A DNA stretch of 64,000 bases from Balamuthia mandrillaris (Eukaryota; Discosea; Longamoebia; Balamuthiidae), in NCBI GenBank assembly GCA_031835245.1, contig JAVKOQ010000190.1, forward strand, positions 1-64,000. Reading direction: 5' to 3'. This document shows positions 23,663 to 34,389 of the stretch, in pieces. The position numbers were made by a program, and so were the translations under genes. The notes below the pieces were generated by a model that was not told the origin of the DNA, did no database searches, and saw nothing but the letters and a program-made list of their open reading frames with translations. How positions within the stretch are numbered: the first letter of the stretch is position 1; each line of letters opens with the position of its first letter.

Positions 23663-25190
23663 TTACTTTTGGGTGCGTTTCTTTCGTTTTGTGCTGTTTT
23701 TGCTCTTGGTTTCACCGTCTTGTTTTGGTGTTGTTTGGTTCTTATCTTCTTCTTTTCGCTTTCTCTTTCCGGTATTGCTCGCGTGGTTGCTCTCCTTCTT
23801 CTTCTTGTGCTCTTGCTTTTGTCGAAACCTGCAACGCCATATGAATCACCACACCACACCACACCACACCACACCACTCCCACAAAAGAAACAAACCTTG
23901 CTATCAACTGGCCAAAGCGTTGGAAGGTCCGACCTTGGTCCGTTTCATTTTGTTTGCTGAAAGCATGAAAGAAAAGGAAAGGTGGCATAGCTTTAAGTTT
24001 CACGATCAACGACATGACGAACATGTAAACAAACAGTGTACCCATGTTGCGGATAGTGATAGCAAAAATCATGGAATGCCTTGTGGCTGTTAAACTGTAC
24101 TCCTCCTTCCGTTGCTTCATAATGGCTGCCATTGCTGCCCTCTTCTGATGACGCTGCGTTGCTCCACCACTTCGTGTTTTTTGTTTTTTGTTTTTTGGTG
24201 AGCCTCAACAGAAAAAAAAAACTTAGCGAAACAAAGATGCCGTTACCGTTTCGGCATCGGACTGTAGTTGCTGGTAAATGAGATAGTCCTGTTTCCGCTG
24301 TTCGAAGAGGAAGGACGGCATATACGGAGATTGTGTTTCTGCATGATGGGCCGGAGGAAGGAATTATAAGAACGCTTGCCAAACACAACAGACTGCTAAG
24401 CCAGAAAAAAAAAAGCGATCAACTTACGTGGGTTAAGGTTGTTGTTTTCTACAGCCGATTTGATGTTGACGTTCTTGAAGATGAGTTGAGCATATTTCTC
24501 CTCCAACTCCTCCAGTGATCCATCATTTCTTTTCAAGAAAGCGACCACCTTCCATTGAAGAAGTTGAAGAAATAAAGGGTGAGCGTTAGGGAAGCAGCGC
24601 ACAACATACGTAATAAGCCCAAAAAAAACTAACCTTTTGCTCTCCCCCTTCTTTATTTTGATCAGTGGGTTGGGCGAAGCCAACGTGCCGCCTTGTCAGC
24701 GACTTCATCCGCTGAGCGTCGGACTGTTTCACATCGGTCGTTTCCAAGGGTTGCAACAGGATTTCAACCTGCGGAAGGAATCTGATCAGAAACATGTACT
24801 CCTGACGCTTTGCAGCCGCAGCGGAAGAAGCGTTGTACGCACCCGAAGCTTCTGGCGCCCTTTGTCTGCGTACAGGACTGGCATTGTTTTGTGGTCCCGC
24901 CCTCCCCCCGCACCTCTCCGTAAGCTTTCGCGTTTTCTTGCTTCCTTCTTTGTCGACACTATTTTTTTCTCTTCTCTCCTTCGCTCTGGTCTAGTCAGAA
25001 CTTCTGGAGCAGCGGTCGTGGGATACCATGGGACTGAACAACGGCACCGCCCCATCGGGCAACACCACACAACGAGACTCCGCAGGAGATTGTTCGAGCG
25101 CTCCATTTGTCTCTCTATCCAGTAGTACCCCACAGTCCCTAGTCCACACTTGAAGATCCGGTTTTGTTGGTTGGTTGCCTGCAGTCTGCA
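23663..25190 (-). CDS. Unidentified charged protein with Lys-rich C-terminus
   Basis: A multi-exon gene I do not recognise. Pieces read from 5' to 3': a W/C-containing N-terminal part (PDLQVWTRDCGVLLDRETNG), a linker, APEASGAYNASSAAAAKRQE followed by MFLIRFLPQVEILLQPLETT, VVAFLKRNDGSLEELEEKYA, PYMPSFLFEQRKQDYLIYQQ, HKAFHDFCYHYPQHG, and a strongly basic end rich in KRKRKEEDK and KRKKRTQK that looks like a nuclear or nucleolar signal. Splice phases agree at every junction from the EILLQ exon to the stop at 23663. A 36-nt intron (about 25000-25035) would remove an otherwise in-frame TAG. The first exon was not found; the sequence given starts right after a splice acceptor near 25190. Confidence 0.5.
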
Positions 25191-25384
25191 ACTGTAACCC
25201 GGCAAGGCAGAAAGAAATAACACTTGCAACTTTACTTTTGTAGTGGGTGTAAGTAAAATGTACAATTGGAGATGTGGAGGTATGCCCGTTAGTTGGTGGT
25301 TGGTGGTTGGTTGGTTGGCGTAAGGCAGGGCAGGATATGGGAAGACGTTAAGGGTTAGCAGGTTGAGGTGAGGAGGATCCGCAC

Positions 25385-27564
25385 TTAGCACGAAATGATG
25401 TCTTCCTCCCAGACAGCAAGGATAGCAAGGATGCCAAAACCCAATAAGATACCAGCCAACTGGAGGAGAACAGCCCACCAATCCGCTCCTCGTTGGCCGG
25501 CCGAAGAGGACGAGTCTGAGGAAGGGGCACGGTCCTTATTGAGTTCGGGGACCATGTCGGCAAGCGCAATGTAGAGAAAGCCGCCTGCCGTGAAGGCGAG
25601 TATCCACTTTTCGCCGTCGGTGGAGCTCTGCCCTACCGCCAAACCGATAAAGGCCCCAATGATGGAGAGGCAGGCTGACAGAAAGTTCCAGAAGAGGGCG
25701 GTATACTGGTTGAAGCCTGCACGAAGAAGGATGACATAGTCTCCAAGCTCTTGAGGGATTTCGTGGAAGGCAACGGCCAGCGTCGTAGAGAAGCCCAGGG
25801 TAAGACTTTGGCTGTAGGCCGCCCCCAAAGCCACTCCGTCGATCAAGTTATGCAACCCATCCGCCAAAAGGTTCAGCCATCCGAAAGCCTTCACCTTTCT
25901 CATCTGCTTTGCTTGCCGTGAAACAAAGCCGCGGCCTCGGCCACCATCACCCTTAACACCACTGCTGCAAACATCACAAGGCTTGTCAGGTTCGCACTTC
26001 ACTTCAGCCATTTCCATATCAGCAGAGGAGGAGGAAGAAGAGGAATCTTCCCCATCATCATCTTCAAGGGCTGGCCTGTCTAGTTCTTCATCCACTGTCA
26101 ATGTGTGACTGTGGCCATCGTGGCCCAACACCACTAACAACAGCTTTTCGGTCATAAAGAATACCAGTACTCCTATCAGTACCATGGTGGCTACCGCCAG
26201 GTATTCTTTGTCTTCTTCCTCCTCTTCCTCGAGGGCATGACCCCCGTGGTCGTGGCCTTCTCCTTCCTCGTGAGAATGCACTTCTAGAGCATGTGGTATC
26301 AAGTGAAGCACAGCATCCGCTACCAACGCTCCCACCGCAAAGCTCACCATTGCCTGTTCGTTTCAATCATTTTCATTGTTGTTAGACATCGGTGAGAGAG
26401 TGAGAGAGAGAGAGAGAGAGAGAGAAAAGAGTGGTACCATCATAACATAGTGGCGGATCTGCTGGTTGGCGGACACCAAGAAAAGCAACACGATGCCAAC
26501 AAGAGCAAGAAGCGAAAGGATGCAAACAGAGCCTAAAGTGGCCAACCAAGCCTGCCAAGCATCGGGTTCGGAGCATTTGCTCCCCCCGTCATGTCCTTCT
26601 TCTTCTGAATAACAGCCCTCCGTCACCATCATAAGGAGGAGGGGGCAGGCGGCGTGGATCTCCGTCTCGTTCAACGCCTCGTTCTCGTTAAAATCGTAGA
26701 GATGAAAAACCTCCTCTGCAGTATGACAATCGGCATGACCCTCCTCCTCTTCTGGTTCTTGTTGGCGTTTTGTCTGTGTAGCAGTGTATGATGAAAGAGT
26801 GATGGGTAGTGCTCTGGACGCCTGCTCTCTTGTCAATGGTGCTACTCTTCGGCGCGAGACAGCAACTTCATGAGGCTCTTCCTCATGTGCATGACTTGCC
26901 TCCTCGTCATGGTCGTGATCATGGTCATGGTCATGGTCCTCATCATGGTCGTGGTCGTGGTCATGCTTCATTGAGTAGGAAGATAACATAGGTACCCATG
27001 GTCAATGGATAAGCGTTGTTTAAGAATAGAAGAAGGGGCGGAGAGAGTTACCACAGAGAAGGGAAACAGAATAATGAACCATGCCTCGAACTCCGAAAAA
27101 CTTAGCTGACCGTCTTCGTCTAGATCGAAATGGTGCAGAATTTCATGGAGGGCCTTGTCTTCCTCTTCTGCAGAACCTAAGCTGCCCTCTTCCTCGTGAT
27201 CGCGCTCCTGTTGCAGGGGAAGGCCCTTTGTGGGCAGAACCCCATGGAAGTGGCTCCTTAGATCTATTACCATTAAAGAAAAAGAAACAAAAAAAAGGTT
27301 TGTCGTGTCAGCATTACAGGCGTTGAAAACAACAACAATAACACTCGGGAAGTAACAGTTACTACTCTGGAGGTTCTCGCTGCTAGTGGCAGGGGCGGCA
27401 GCCGCAAAATGGCGGCCGTTGCAAGGTTCCGAGAAAGACAACAGCAACAGCAAGGCGGCCAAAGCCAAAACACACCCCGACAGGCAAGTATTAGCTGTGG
27501 GGGGGCGGCCAAGGCCAAGCAAGCACTGCTGTGTTGTCTTTCGTGGGAACTGCGCTGCCATCAT
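25385..27564 (-). CDS. LIV-1-type ZIP metal transporter with EF-hand
   Basis: Exons 27366-27564, 27052-27263, 26438-26965 and 25385-26353 give 635 aa in frame. The protein moves zinc or a similar divalent metal into the cytoplasm. It starts with a signal peptide (ALAALLLLLSFSEPCNG). A luminal domain holds a canonical EF-hand loop (DLDEDGQLSFSE), a weaker second one (DFNENEALNETE) and a long His-Asp repeat. The membrane part contains the ZIP core: HNLIDGVALGAAY in TM4 and HEIPQELGDYVILLRAG in TM5. LIV-1 proteins normally have HExPHE in TM5; here the second His is Gln. A His-rich cytoplasmic loop and a CDVCSS motif lie between TM3 and TM4. Intron 3 starts with a (CT)n run. The gene is transcribed away from the Ser-rich gene at 28302. 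Confidence 0.9.
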
Positions 27565-28301
27565 GACTTTAATAATTTGTCGCAATTGAACGCTCTCTCT
27601 CTCCAACGAAACGGAAGGAAGCTCTCCTTTGCTCTCTCTCCCTCTCCACTGGCGTTTGGTGCAACTCTCCTTACTCGCGGTTTGTGTCAATCTCTCCGTC
27701 TCTCTACCCCCGAGTGTGGATAGTTACCTACAAAATTGGCGGAGTTAGTTACAGAGGAACCTGACAGCTCCCGGTTTCTTCGATGGAGGGTGTAACGCTG
27801 TCAACGCAGCAACAGCAACAATAACCACCACCCCACCACCACCACTGGCTGTGACCACCCCACCAAAAATTAAAAACAAACCTGGGCGAGGGTCCTTCGT
27901 GTCGACCTAAATACTATCCAATGGGCAGCCACCCTATCCTAGGCATGGCCAGCCCTCACCCTATTAGTAAGCCTTGGGAAGGGCCACCTGCAGGTTTGCA
28001 AGCAGGGCTGCTGCCCTCCCACCAGACGTGCACCTCCCTTGATCATCCTTCACCCACCACCACCACCACCATCACCACCACCATTAATACCCCTCCACAC
28101 ACAGACAAAAAAAAAACAAAACAAAACAACCACCACCACACGCAGGCGCCCCAATACTTGTGCATGGTTGCCCACTGTGAGACGAGCACTCAGGTCGCCG
28201 TTGCCCTTTATTACACCTGAAACTCACGTGCCAGGCCTGGTTCGTCAACCTAGTAAGCCCCCTCATTTTTTTCCCCCGCCCGCCGCATCAACAGAGGCGC
28301 C
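27565..28301. promoter_or_regulatory. Divergent intergenic region (ZIP gene / Ser-rich gene)
   Basis: This 737-bp gap separates two genes transcribed away from each other and must hold both promoters. It is rich in CCA/CAC repeats. I see no clear TATA box or other defined element. Confidence 0.45.
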
Positions 28302-30218
28302 ATGTCAGAGAGAAGAAGCAAGCAAAGCAACAGAAGCAGAATCCCACAGCAGGCACTGCCGTCCAAAACTGGCCCCCTTGCCATGCCTCCAACCACCACC
28401 ACCGCTGTCGCCACACAGGACGAGCCGAACGAGTGGCTCTTGGAAGGTGGTTTGATTGTGAGAAGTAAGAGCGGCAAGAACGGAAAACGCAAACTGGTCA
28501 TCGAGCAGCCGAGACCGGACCATCACGAAACGTCGGCCAGCCTCCACCGCGCCTTCGTGGAGATGGAACAAATCTTGCAAGGCAAAGCGGTCCCACCTTC
28601 CTCTTCTCCCCGTTCTTCAACTTCATCTCCTTTGCCCTCTCCGCCTCACCCTCCGCCAACCACTCATGAGCACCAGCAGCAAGCCCTGCCACATGGAAGA
28701 GGGGGAAAGAGGTCGAAACGAGAGTCGGTAATAGGAGGCAAGTCCAGCCCTTCTCCTCGGTTAGCCCCTCTCCTTCCCTCTTTGCCTTTGCCAGCAGGCA
28801 CCAACCAATCCTTTTCCCCTATTTCAACCACCACCACTGCCAACGCTGCTCCCTCCAACAACACCCCGTATGAGTATTGGCAGCTGCAAACCAACAGCAA
28901 ACGCAACAGTAACCACCTGCCGTTCTCACCACCCCCATCAGCAGCTGACGAAGAGAGCCGCAACGAACTGTTGGAGCGGATTCGTTCGATGGCATCGGTG
29001 CTTTCGCCTCCTGTTGCTCTGTCCCCTGATGCCCCTTTGCCTTCCTCCCTCTCACACCGTGCCGCCTCCCCCTCCTCCTTCTCAATGCCAGCCACCCTCC
29101 CGCTTGAAGAGAACGTCGAGGAGGCTACTTCCCCTCCTCTCTCTGTTTCAGATTACGTAGCCTGCTTGGCAACCCATGACTCTGCTGCAGCCCTCAACAC
29201 CCCTTCCACGCTTGCTTCTTCATCACCAGCTGTTTTATCGTCACCCCCCACTTCATCAACTCCAATATCATCATCCTGTTCAACCAAAGAAGACAAAAAG
29301 CTCCAAGATAGCTTGCTAGAGCTAGGGTGTGGCTTGCAATTCATACGAAGACAATACGGCAGACGAGCACTCCATGAAAGCGCCCCCAGTATTCCTTCTG
29401 TGTCAGGCGTTGGCCTCCCACAGCAGCCCATCAACGCTCGCTCCTTGGCCGGCAGCACTGTAGCTGAGCTGGCTCTATCCGTGCTTCCTCCTTCCATCCT
29501 CTCCACTTTATCATGTCATTCATCTTCTTCATCTACGTCTTCGCAATCTTTGCCGTTGGATATAGGTCATCCTATTGGCAGAACCTTCCACTGTGACAGC
29601 GCTAATTGCAGCTGTGCAGTGGATATGATGGACATTGCGCACAGCTCCTCTGATCGTCTCACCAGTGAGGAGGAAGATGCAAGCGAGAAGGGTGGTGAAG
29701 AGCGCTGTGAAGTGGAACCAAACGGAGATGCTGGCCCATCTCTAGACGAAGACTTTTCCCTCTCCTCCCTTTCACTCTATTTGGCTGCCGCTGCTCAATG
29801 CCCTTCCTCCTGCTCGCTACTGGGGCTGGGCTCTATGGTATCTTGCTCCTCCTTGCCTCTCCACCTGGCGGCCAACCAATCCTCCTCCATTTCGTCATTA
29901 TCCTCCACACCTTCTACTCCACTATCATCTTCCTCCTCTTCATTACCAGCGTCCCTGTCGTTGGATCCGCTAAGATCTACAGCAACAGTGGCAGCGGCAG
30001 CAAAGGAGCGGCGGGGCAGCGAACTGCTCTCCACTGCCCATGCGGTTCATAGTTCAGGAGCAACTGGAGATACCGTACCCTCAGTAGGAGGAGCAAGCGT
30101 CGACCCCCTGCGAATTGACGACGAGCTGCTAAAACAGCTCATCGACAAGTTCTTTTCAAGCAGTAGCAGCTTCGGTAACCTCTCTTCGGTATCCTCCCTT
30201 TCTGCCTGTTCTAGTTAA
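28302..30218 (+). CDS. Ser/Pro-rich protein of unknown function
   Basis: Single-exon frame of 638 aa starting at ATG 28302. Most of it is Ser/Thr/Pro-rich and probably disordered. Less simple segments are an N-terminal basic stretch with GLIVRSKSGKNGKRKLVIEQ, a central ELGCGLQFIRRQYGRRALHE, a Cys cluster FHCDSANCSCAVDMMD, and a C-terminal helix DDELLKQLIDKFFSSSSSFG. None matches a family I know. The length without a stop, the codon structure and the position between two other genes argue that it is real. A (CT)n run follows the stop at 30222-30243. Confidence 0.6.
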   Translation: MSERRSKQSNRSRIPQQALPSKTGPLAMPPTTTTAVATQDEPNEWLLEGGLIVRSKSGKNGKRKLVIEQPRPDHHETSASLHRAFVEMEQILQGKAVPPSSSPRSSTSSPLPSPPHPPPTTHEHQQQALPHGRGGKRSKRESVIGGKSSPSPRLAPLLPSLPLPAGTNQSFSPISTTTTANAAPSNNTPYEYWQLQTNSKRNSNHLPFSPPPSAADEESRNELLERIRSMASVLSPPVALSPDAPLPSSLSHRAASPSSFSMPATLPLEENVEEATSPPLSVSDYVACLATHDSAAALNTPSTLASSSPAVLSSPPTSSTPISSSCSTKEDKKLQDSLLELGCGLQFIRRQYGRRALHESAPSIPSVSGVGLPQQPINARSLAGSTVAELALSVLPPSILSTLSCHSSSSSTSSQSLPLDIGHPIGRTFHCDSANCSCAVDMMDIAHSSSDRLTSEEEDASEKGGEERCEVEPNGDAGPSLDEDFSLSSLSLYLAAAAQCPSSCSLLGLGSMVSCSSLPLHLAANQSSSISSLSSTPSTPLSSSSSSLPASLSLDPLRSTATVAAAAKERRGSELLSTAHAVHSSGATGDTVPSVGGASVDPLRIDDELLKQLIDKFFSSSSSFGNLSSVSSLSACSS

Positions 30219-30415
30219 CTCTCTCTCTCTCTCTCTCTCTCGCTTTCTCTGTTATTTATGTATGTAGCTGTTTCTTGTTTATTTACACTTCTCTCTGCTT
30301 GTTTTCGCGAGGCTTTTGTTAACTTGCCCTCTCAATGCAGGTAAAGAACACTAAGGACTGAGCAAAAAGAGAGAGGAGAGGAGATGATAGACTCAAAGCA
30401 CAGATGCTCCCCCAA

Positions 30416-30916
30416 TCAGGAAGTGGTGTGGAAGAGACCACCGACGCGAATGCCCTGCTGCCGAAGTCGGTTGTAAGTTTCAGCAGCGCTCATGGGCTGC
30501 AGCACGTGCACCTTGATGCCGTTGCTTTCCAGCACCTCCGTAACGTGTTCAGGACACATCAGCCTGGATTGGGTGCCATACGCTATGACCACTTCGTCCA
30601 CCTCGTCAAGGAAACGACGTAACTCGGTCTGCTTTATTCCTATTTATTTTGTTGTATACATTTATTTGTTGGTGGCCGAAGAACCGAGAAGCAAGCATTG
30701 AACAATCTGCAGAGAAAAAAGTTTACCTGGTATGTGTTGAGTGCCTTCGTCGTTCCAGTCCCACTCCTCCACTCCATGGGGCGTTATGATAGCGTCCTTG
30801 AAGGTGCGCTTGCCCACCACTATTTTGCCTTGCTCTATGTGCTTTATCTTAGGGGACTTGTTGAGTTTGGCTCTGGGTGCCGCCGGCACTGCATTGACCC
30901 CAGTGGCTTCGCTCAT
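30416..30916 (-). CDS. AAMDC / Mth938-domain protein
   Basis: Exons 30727-30916 and 30416-30639 give 137 aa, close to the usual length of about 120. The whole protein matches the Mth938 family (DUF498): GKIVVGKRTFKDAIITPHG, EEWDWNDEGTQHIPG, DEVVIAYGTQSRL, GIKVHVLQPMSAAETYN and the C-terminal GIRVGGLFHTTS. Relatives include animal AAMDC and the complex I assembly factor NDUFAF3. No mitochondrial presequence is visible, which favours the AAMDC side. The biochemical role of the family is poorly defined. The stop is TGA at the position where homologues end, evidence that TGA is a normal stop codon in this genome. Confidence 0.88.
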
Positions 30917-31149
30917 CGTTGCTGCTGGTAAAACTTGGGTTAGTGTAGTTCTGTTTTTTTATTAAAAAAACAAAACTATTTGTGGGCGGTCCAGCCCGTA
31001 AACAAAGTGGCCTGGATGTTGCGCAATGGCAAACCGAGGGAAAGAATAGGGGTAGTGCACTTCCAAACCGTTGAAAACACTATGGTGGACTCTCGCCTGT
31101 GCTTAGTAGCAGGCGTTCAAAGTGTGTTGAATGGGTACAACCAATCACC

Positions 31150-31500
31150 CTGGCCACTATCGCTGCCTGTGGGTGGTTCTCCCTCTTTGCCCTCCTCACA
31201 TTCGCGTTGTGACACTTCCAGATGTCCTCCTTCCGCTGCCCTGATACATGTCCATGTATCCCAAGGGCATCCTCGCTCCCTCGCCCACTTCAGGGCCTCC
31301 ATATGGCCTCCTCCCGCCGCCACACAACAGACTGATTCCTTCGCGATGTCCCATCCCCGCCCTCCCTCCTTCGTCATCATCAACCACAACACCGCCAAAG
31401 AGCTCACCGCCGCACACAAATAGCATCGTTTTGTTGGATGTGGTCCCTTTTTCCTCGCTGTTGATGGCATCGACAACAACGCCTCTCGCCATCTCCAACA
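31150..31500 (-). pseudogene. Ankyrin-repeat remnant (GCPWD type)
   Basis: On the minus strand one and a half repeats are readable: CCVAAGGGHMEALKWARERG, then GCPWDTWTCIRAAEGGHLEV. This is the ankyrin-like module found in large arrays in several protists and giant viruses. The next repeat is lost in another frame, and upstream sequence switches frame as well. No start, splice sites or complete array can be built, so I call it a decayed fragment. Confidence 0.55.
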
Positions 31501-31590
31501 CACCACCCCTGCCATCGCAATATCAATACCAAACCTCGGTTGGTGCACCAATCGTGCACAGCGACGCGGCAATGTGATCTTGATCTTGAA

Positions 31591-32562
31591 ATGCCCCCTC
31601 AGATTGATCATCGTCATTGGCTGATTTCTTTGTCGATTTCGAATTCCAAGAATGCAAAACAAACGAACAAAAAAAAACATTTTCAGAGACAGAAGCACAA
31701 AACATGCCGGTTACCCAATTGCCCAAACGCTGCTTGCCAGGCTGCAAAGCCTAACGGCAAAGAGACAACCGGTGGACCACGATCCGTTTACGACGAACAA
31801 TCCCCCATTTGGAAAGCATTCCGGGTCGCCTTTGCCCACCACAGCACCGCCCTGGAGGGGAACCAACTCACAAAAGGTGAAACACAGCTGGCCATTGATG
31901 AATATGCTGAAGGCATAAGCATGGGATTGGGTCTTTCCAAAGAGCTGGGCTTACCATTCGTCACAATCAGCGGCCATAGGTTGCCCTCCAAGGACGTGGA
32001 AGAAGTTGTTAACCATGCATCCGCACTTGAGTATACTCGACAAAACCTGTTTAACAAGGAGATAACCCTGGAAAAGATAGTGAAGCTGAACAGGATACTA
32101 TACCGCGACCACTCTCATGCAACCACCCAAGGACTTCAAGCCACACTCTTCAGGAAGATACCAGTATCTGTGGCTGGAAGCCCTACCATTCGACCTTATC
32201 CACACGAGGCGCCTGCTGTCATGGAGAACCTGCTTCAGGTGCACCAAGAACAAGCCAAACGACTGCCCCCTCCTGTCAATGCTGCTTTGCTTATGATTGA
32301 CTTCTGCTATGTGCACCCCTTTGCTGATGGTAATGGAAGGACAGCACGAACATTGTTGCTGACAGAGCTGTCCAATGCTGGCTATTATGGCTGTGTTATT
32401 CCCAAGAAGGACTGAGCAAAGTACCTGGCTTGCTTTGACCCCTACTTCCTTCATCACGAGTCCAACCCCTGGTTCGAGTATATCTTCCAGCGTGTGGATG
32501 TGTTTCTTGACGAGCTGCTTCTGTACAAGCAAAGGGGCGTCATGCCTTCCTTCGATGAATAA
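31591..32562 (+). pseudogene. Fic-domain protein gene with in-frame TGA
   Basis: Fic enzymes transfer AMP or related groups from nucleotides to protein hydroxyls. The complete catalytic motif HPFADGNGRTAR is at about 32316-32351. An inhibitory-helix motif of the S/TxxxEG type (STALEG) lies upstream at about 31843-31860, the arrangement of a self-inhibited Fic protein. Other family features are NRILYRDHSH and a flap region. The frame meets TGA at about 32413-32415, right after GYYGCVIPKKD, and stays open and similar to Fic C-termini (KYLACFDPYF, then WFEYIFQRVD) until TAA at 32562. CGA to TGA would explain it. The catalytic helix precedes the stop, so a shortened protein could still be made. 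The N-terminal start is uncertain; the first in-frame ATG is 31591. Confidence 0.7.
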
Positions 32563-32989
32563 CGTTGAACGTGAAGTTCTCAGATAAAGCACCCCATGCG
32601 GTGCGATACCCGAAAGTTCAACGAGACTTGGATTCTCGCCTGACTTGTCTCTCTCACACCTAACCTCCAATGCTTCAGCCACCGTTGTTATTTCATTCAT
32701 TTTCACGCACCTATGGATTCAACGAATTGAATTTGACAACAACAATTTGTTTTCGTCATGATGATTTTCTTGTTTTTGTACAATCGTTTTTACTACACCT
32801 TGTCTTTGTTATCTATACACCTTGTGTCCCAATCATTCAAAGAGAGAGATGATTTTCACTGAAGAGAAAGAGAACGAGAAGAGAGAGAGAGAGAGAAAGA
32901 GAGAACATATACAAAGAGAGCTTTGAATAAGGAGAGGTCATCCTCCTCATCCTCATCCTCTTATTTACATGCAAACCAACTAGTTATTC
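32563..32989. other. Intergenic region with (GA)n run
   Basis: Convergent gap between the Fic gene and the SFT2 gene. It contains a GA microsatellite at about 32880-32906 and otherwise A+T-rich sequence without a supported gene. Confidence 0.5.
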
Positions 32990-33053
32990 TCACACAACTT
33001 CCAATGAGCCAAAGCAGGACTTGCATGTGTTGAAAATGCATGTACGCTGAGGT

Positions 33054-33085
<32 letters not shown>

Positions 33086-34074
33086 AGTACCAGTTTAGGA
33101 AAGGAAGAGGAGGGAGTACATACAGCATAAGGTATATAACTAGCAGCATACCATATCAGCGCACAGAATTGGATAATCACAAAAAGAGCAACCAGTATAG
33201 CCGCCCGTGACTATCATTACATCGACATTACCACCAGGCAAACCGGTCAGAGAGTGAGAGAAGAAGCAGAGGTAGGAAAAGATGGCAGAAGGAGAAAAGA
33301 AGATGGAAGAAGTATAACAACAGAGAAGAAGGGAGAAATGAAAGTACAGTGAAAACAACGAAGAGGGTAAGTCCCAACGAAGCCAAGTAGATAATGGTGG
33401 CGACAAGCCGCACAGGACTAAACATATTTTTGACTTGCTTGACTGGGCCTACCAGAAACATCGTGCTAGGTGTGCATGCATTGCATGATATCGTGTGGTG
33501 AGTGAGCTGTATGGGCAACAGAGAGCAGCAGGGTAGCAAATACAATACCTTGCTAAGAAGAGTACGTTGCCGACCGAGTAGAGCAATGCAAATGGAGCTG
33601 GTGATACCAGCAATGTTTGCACAAACATTATTGACTGTAAAGCCACAAGCGAGAAAGAGAGAGAGGAGAGAGAGAGAGAGAGAGGGAGAGAGGGAGGGGG
33701 GAGAAGTAGAGAAGGATTAGAAGTTTTCTGGTAGACAGTATCCCGCATGGGAAGAGAAGGGATAACCACTCACCAGCAATAAACACAAAAAACCAAGGCC
33801 CAGGCATATGCCAAACCCCATGAGTCTCTATGGTAGGTTCAGCGCATGGTGAGCGAGAGAGCAGGCAGAACAACCTTCAGAGGGTACAGCAACGGGGGCC
33901 ATTACGTACGTGCTTGTAGGAGAGGGTCGTACGCTCGTTCAACTCAGCAGAGAGCTCAGCCCAAAGGGTGGGCTCTGGCTCTGGTTGGCGTCCAAACCAT
34001 CCACTGAGCCGCGCAGACCAAACGGTGGGCTCTGGTTCCGGCTGCCGTCCAAACCACCCACTGAGGCGCTCCAT
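32990..34074 (-). CDS. SFT2-like vesicle transport protein
   Basis: Six exons (33910-34074, 33774-33827, 33549-33634, 33348-33465, 33124-33210, 32990-33046) sum to 567 nt, 188 aa. SFT2/Got1 proteins are four-helix membrane proteins of the Golgi-endosome traffic route. Recognisable family parts: RLMGFGICLGLGFLCFLL, PFALLYSVGNVLFLA, FLVGPVKQVKNMF, VRLVATIIYLASLGLTLFVV, then ILVALFVIIQFCALIWYAAS and YIPYA at the last helix. The N-terminus is unusual: an exact-looking tandem repeat of about 18 residues (LSGWFGRQPEPEPTVW, then LSGWFGRQPEPEPTLW). Introns 2 and 5 carry CT tracts before the acceptor. The stop is TGA. Confidence 0.9.
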
Positions 34075-34389
34075 GTGCCCTGCCTGGCTTCCCCTTCTTC
34101 TTTGTCTGCGTGCTTCTGCTTCTGCTAAAGCTTCTTTAGGTGGGGGGTCAAGGCCTTGAGGTGGTTGCAGGGAATTTTCGGTGGGTGTGGATGATGATGG
34201 GGCATCATCACCGAAAAGCGGTGCTATTGCCCTCCTGATGTCGCGGTGCTGACATCATTCGGCAAGAACCAACCCAAACCTCCTCGTGCCGCTGGTTTTC
34301 GAGGAGGAGGAGGGGCCACAGGCGGAGCACAGCAGAAGACAAAGAAGAAATAAGAAGAAGAAGAACGCAGTGCAGCACCAAAAATAATA
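34075..34389. promoter_or_regulatory. Bidirectional promoter region (SFT2 / acyl-CoA oxidase)
   Basis: This 315-bp gap separates the starts of two divergently transcribed genes. It includes purine-rich stretches near the acyl-CoA oxidase start. No TATA box is evident. Confidence 0.5.

Noticed and set aside
23880-24132. Transmembrane helix (MIFAITIRNMGTLFVYMFVMSLIVKL) in the 23.7-25.2 kb gene
   Set aside because: That reading runs through an 85-nt intron with a good donor and a classic pyrimidine tract before CAG. The alternative frame splices in phase on both sides.
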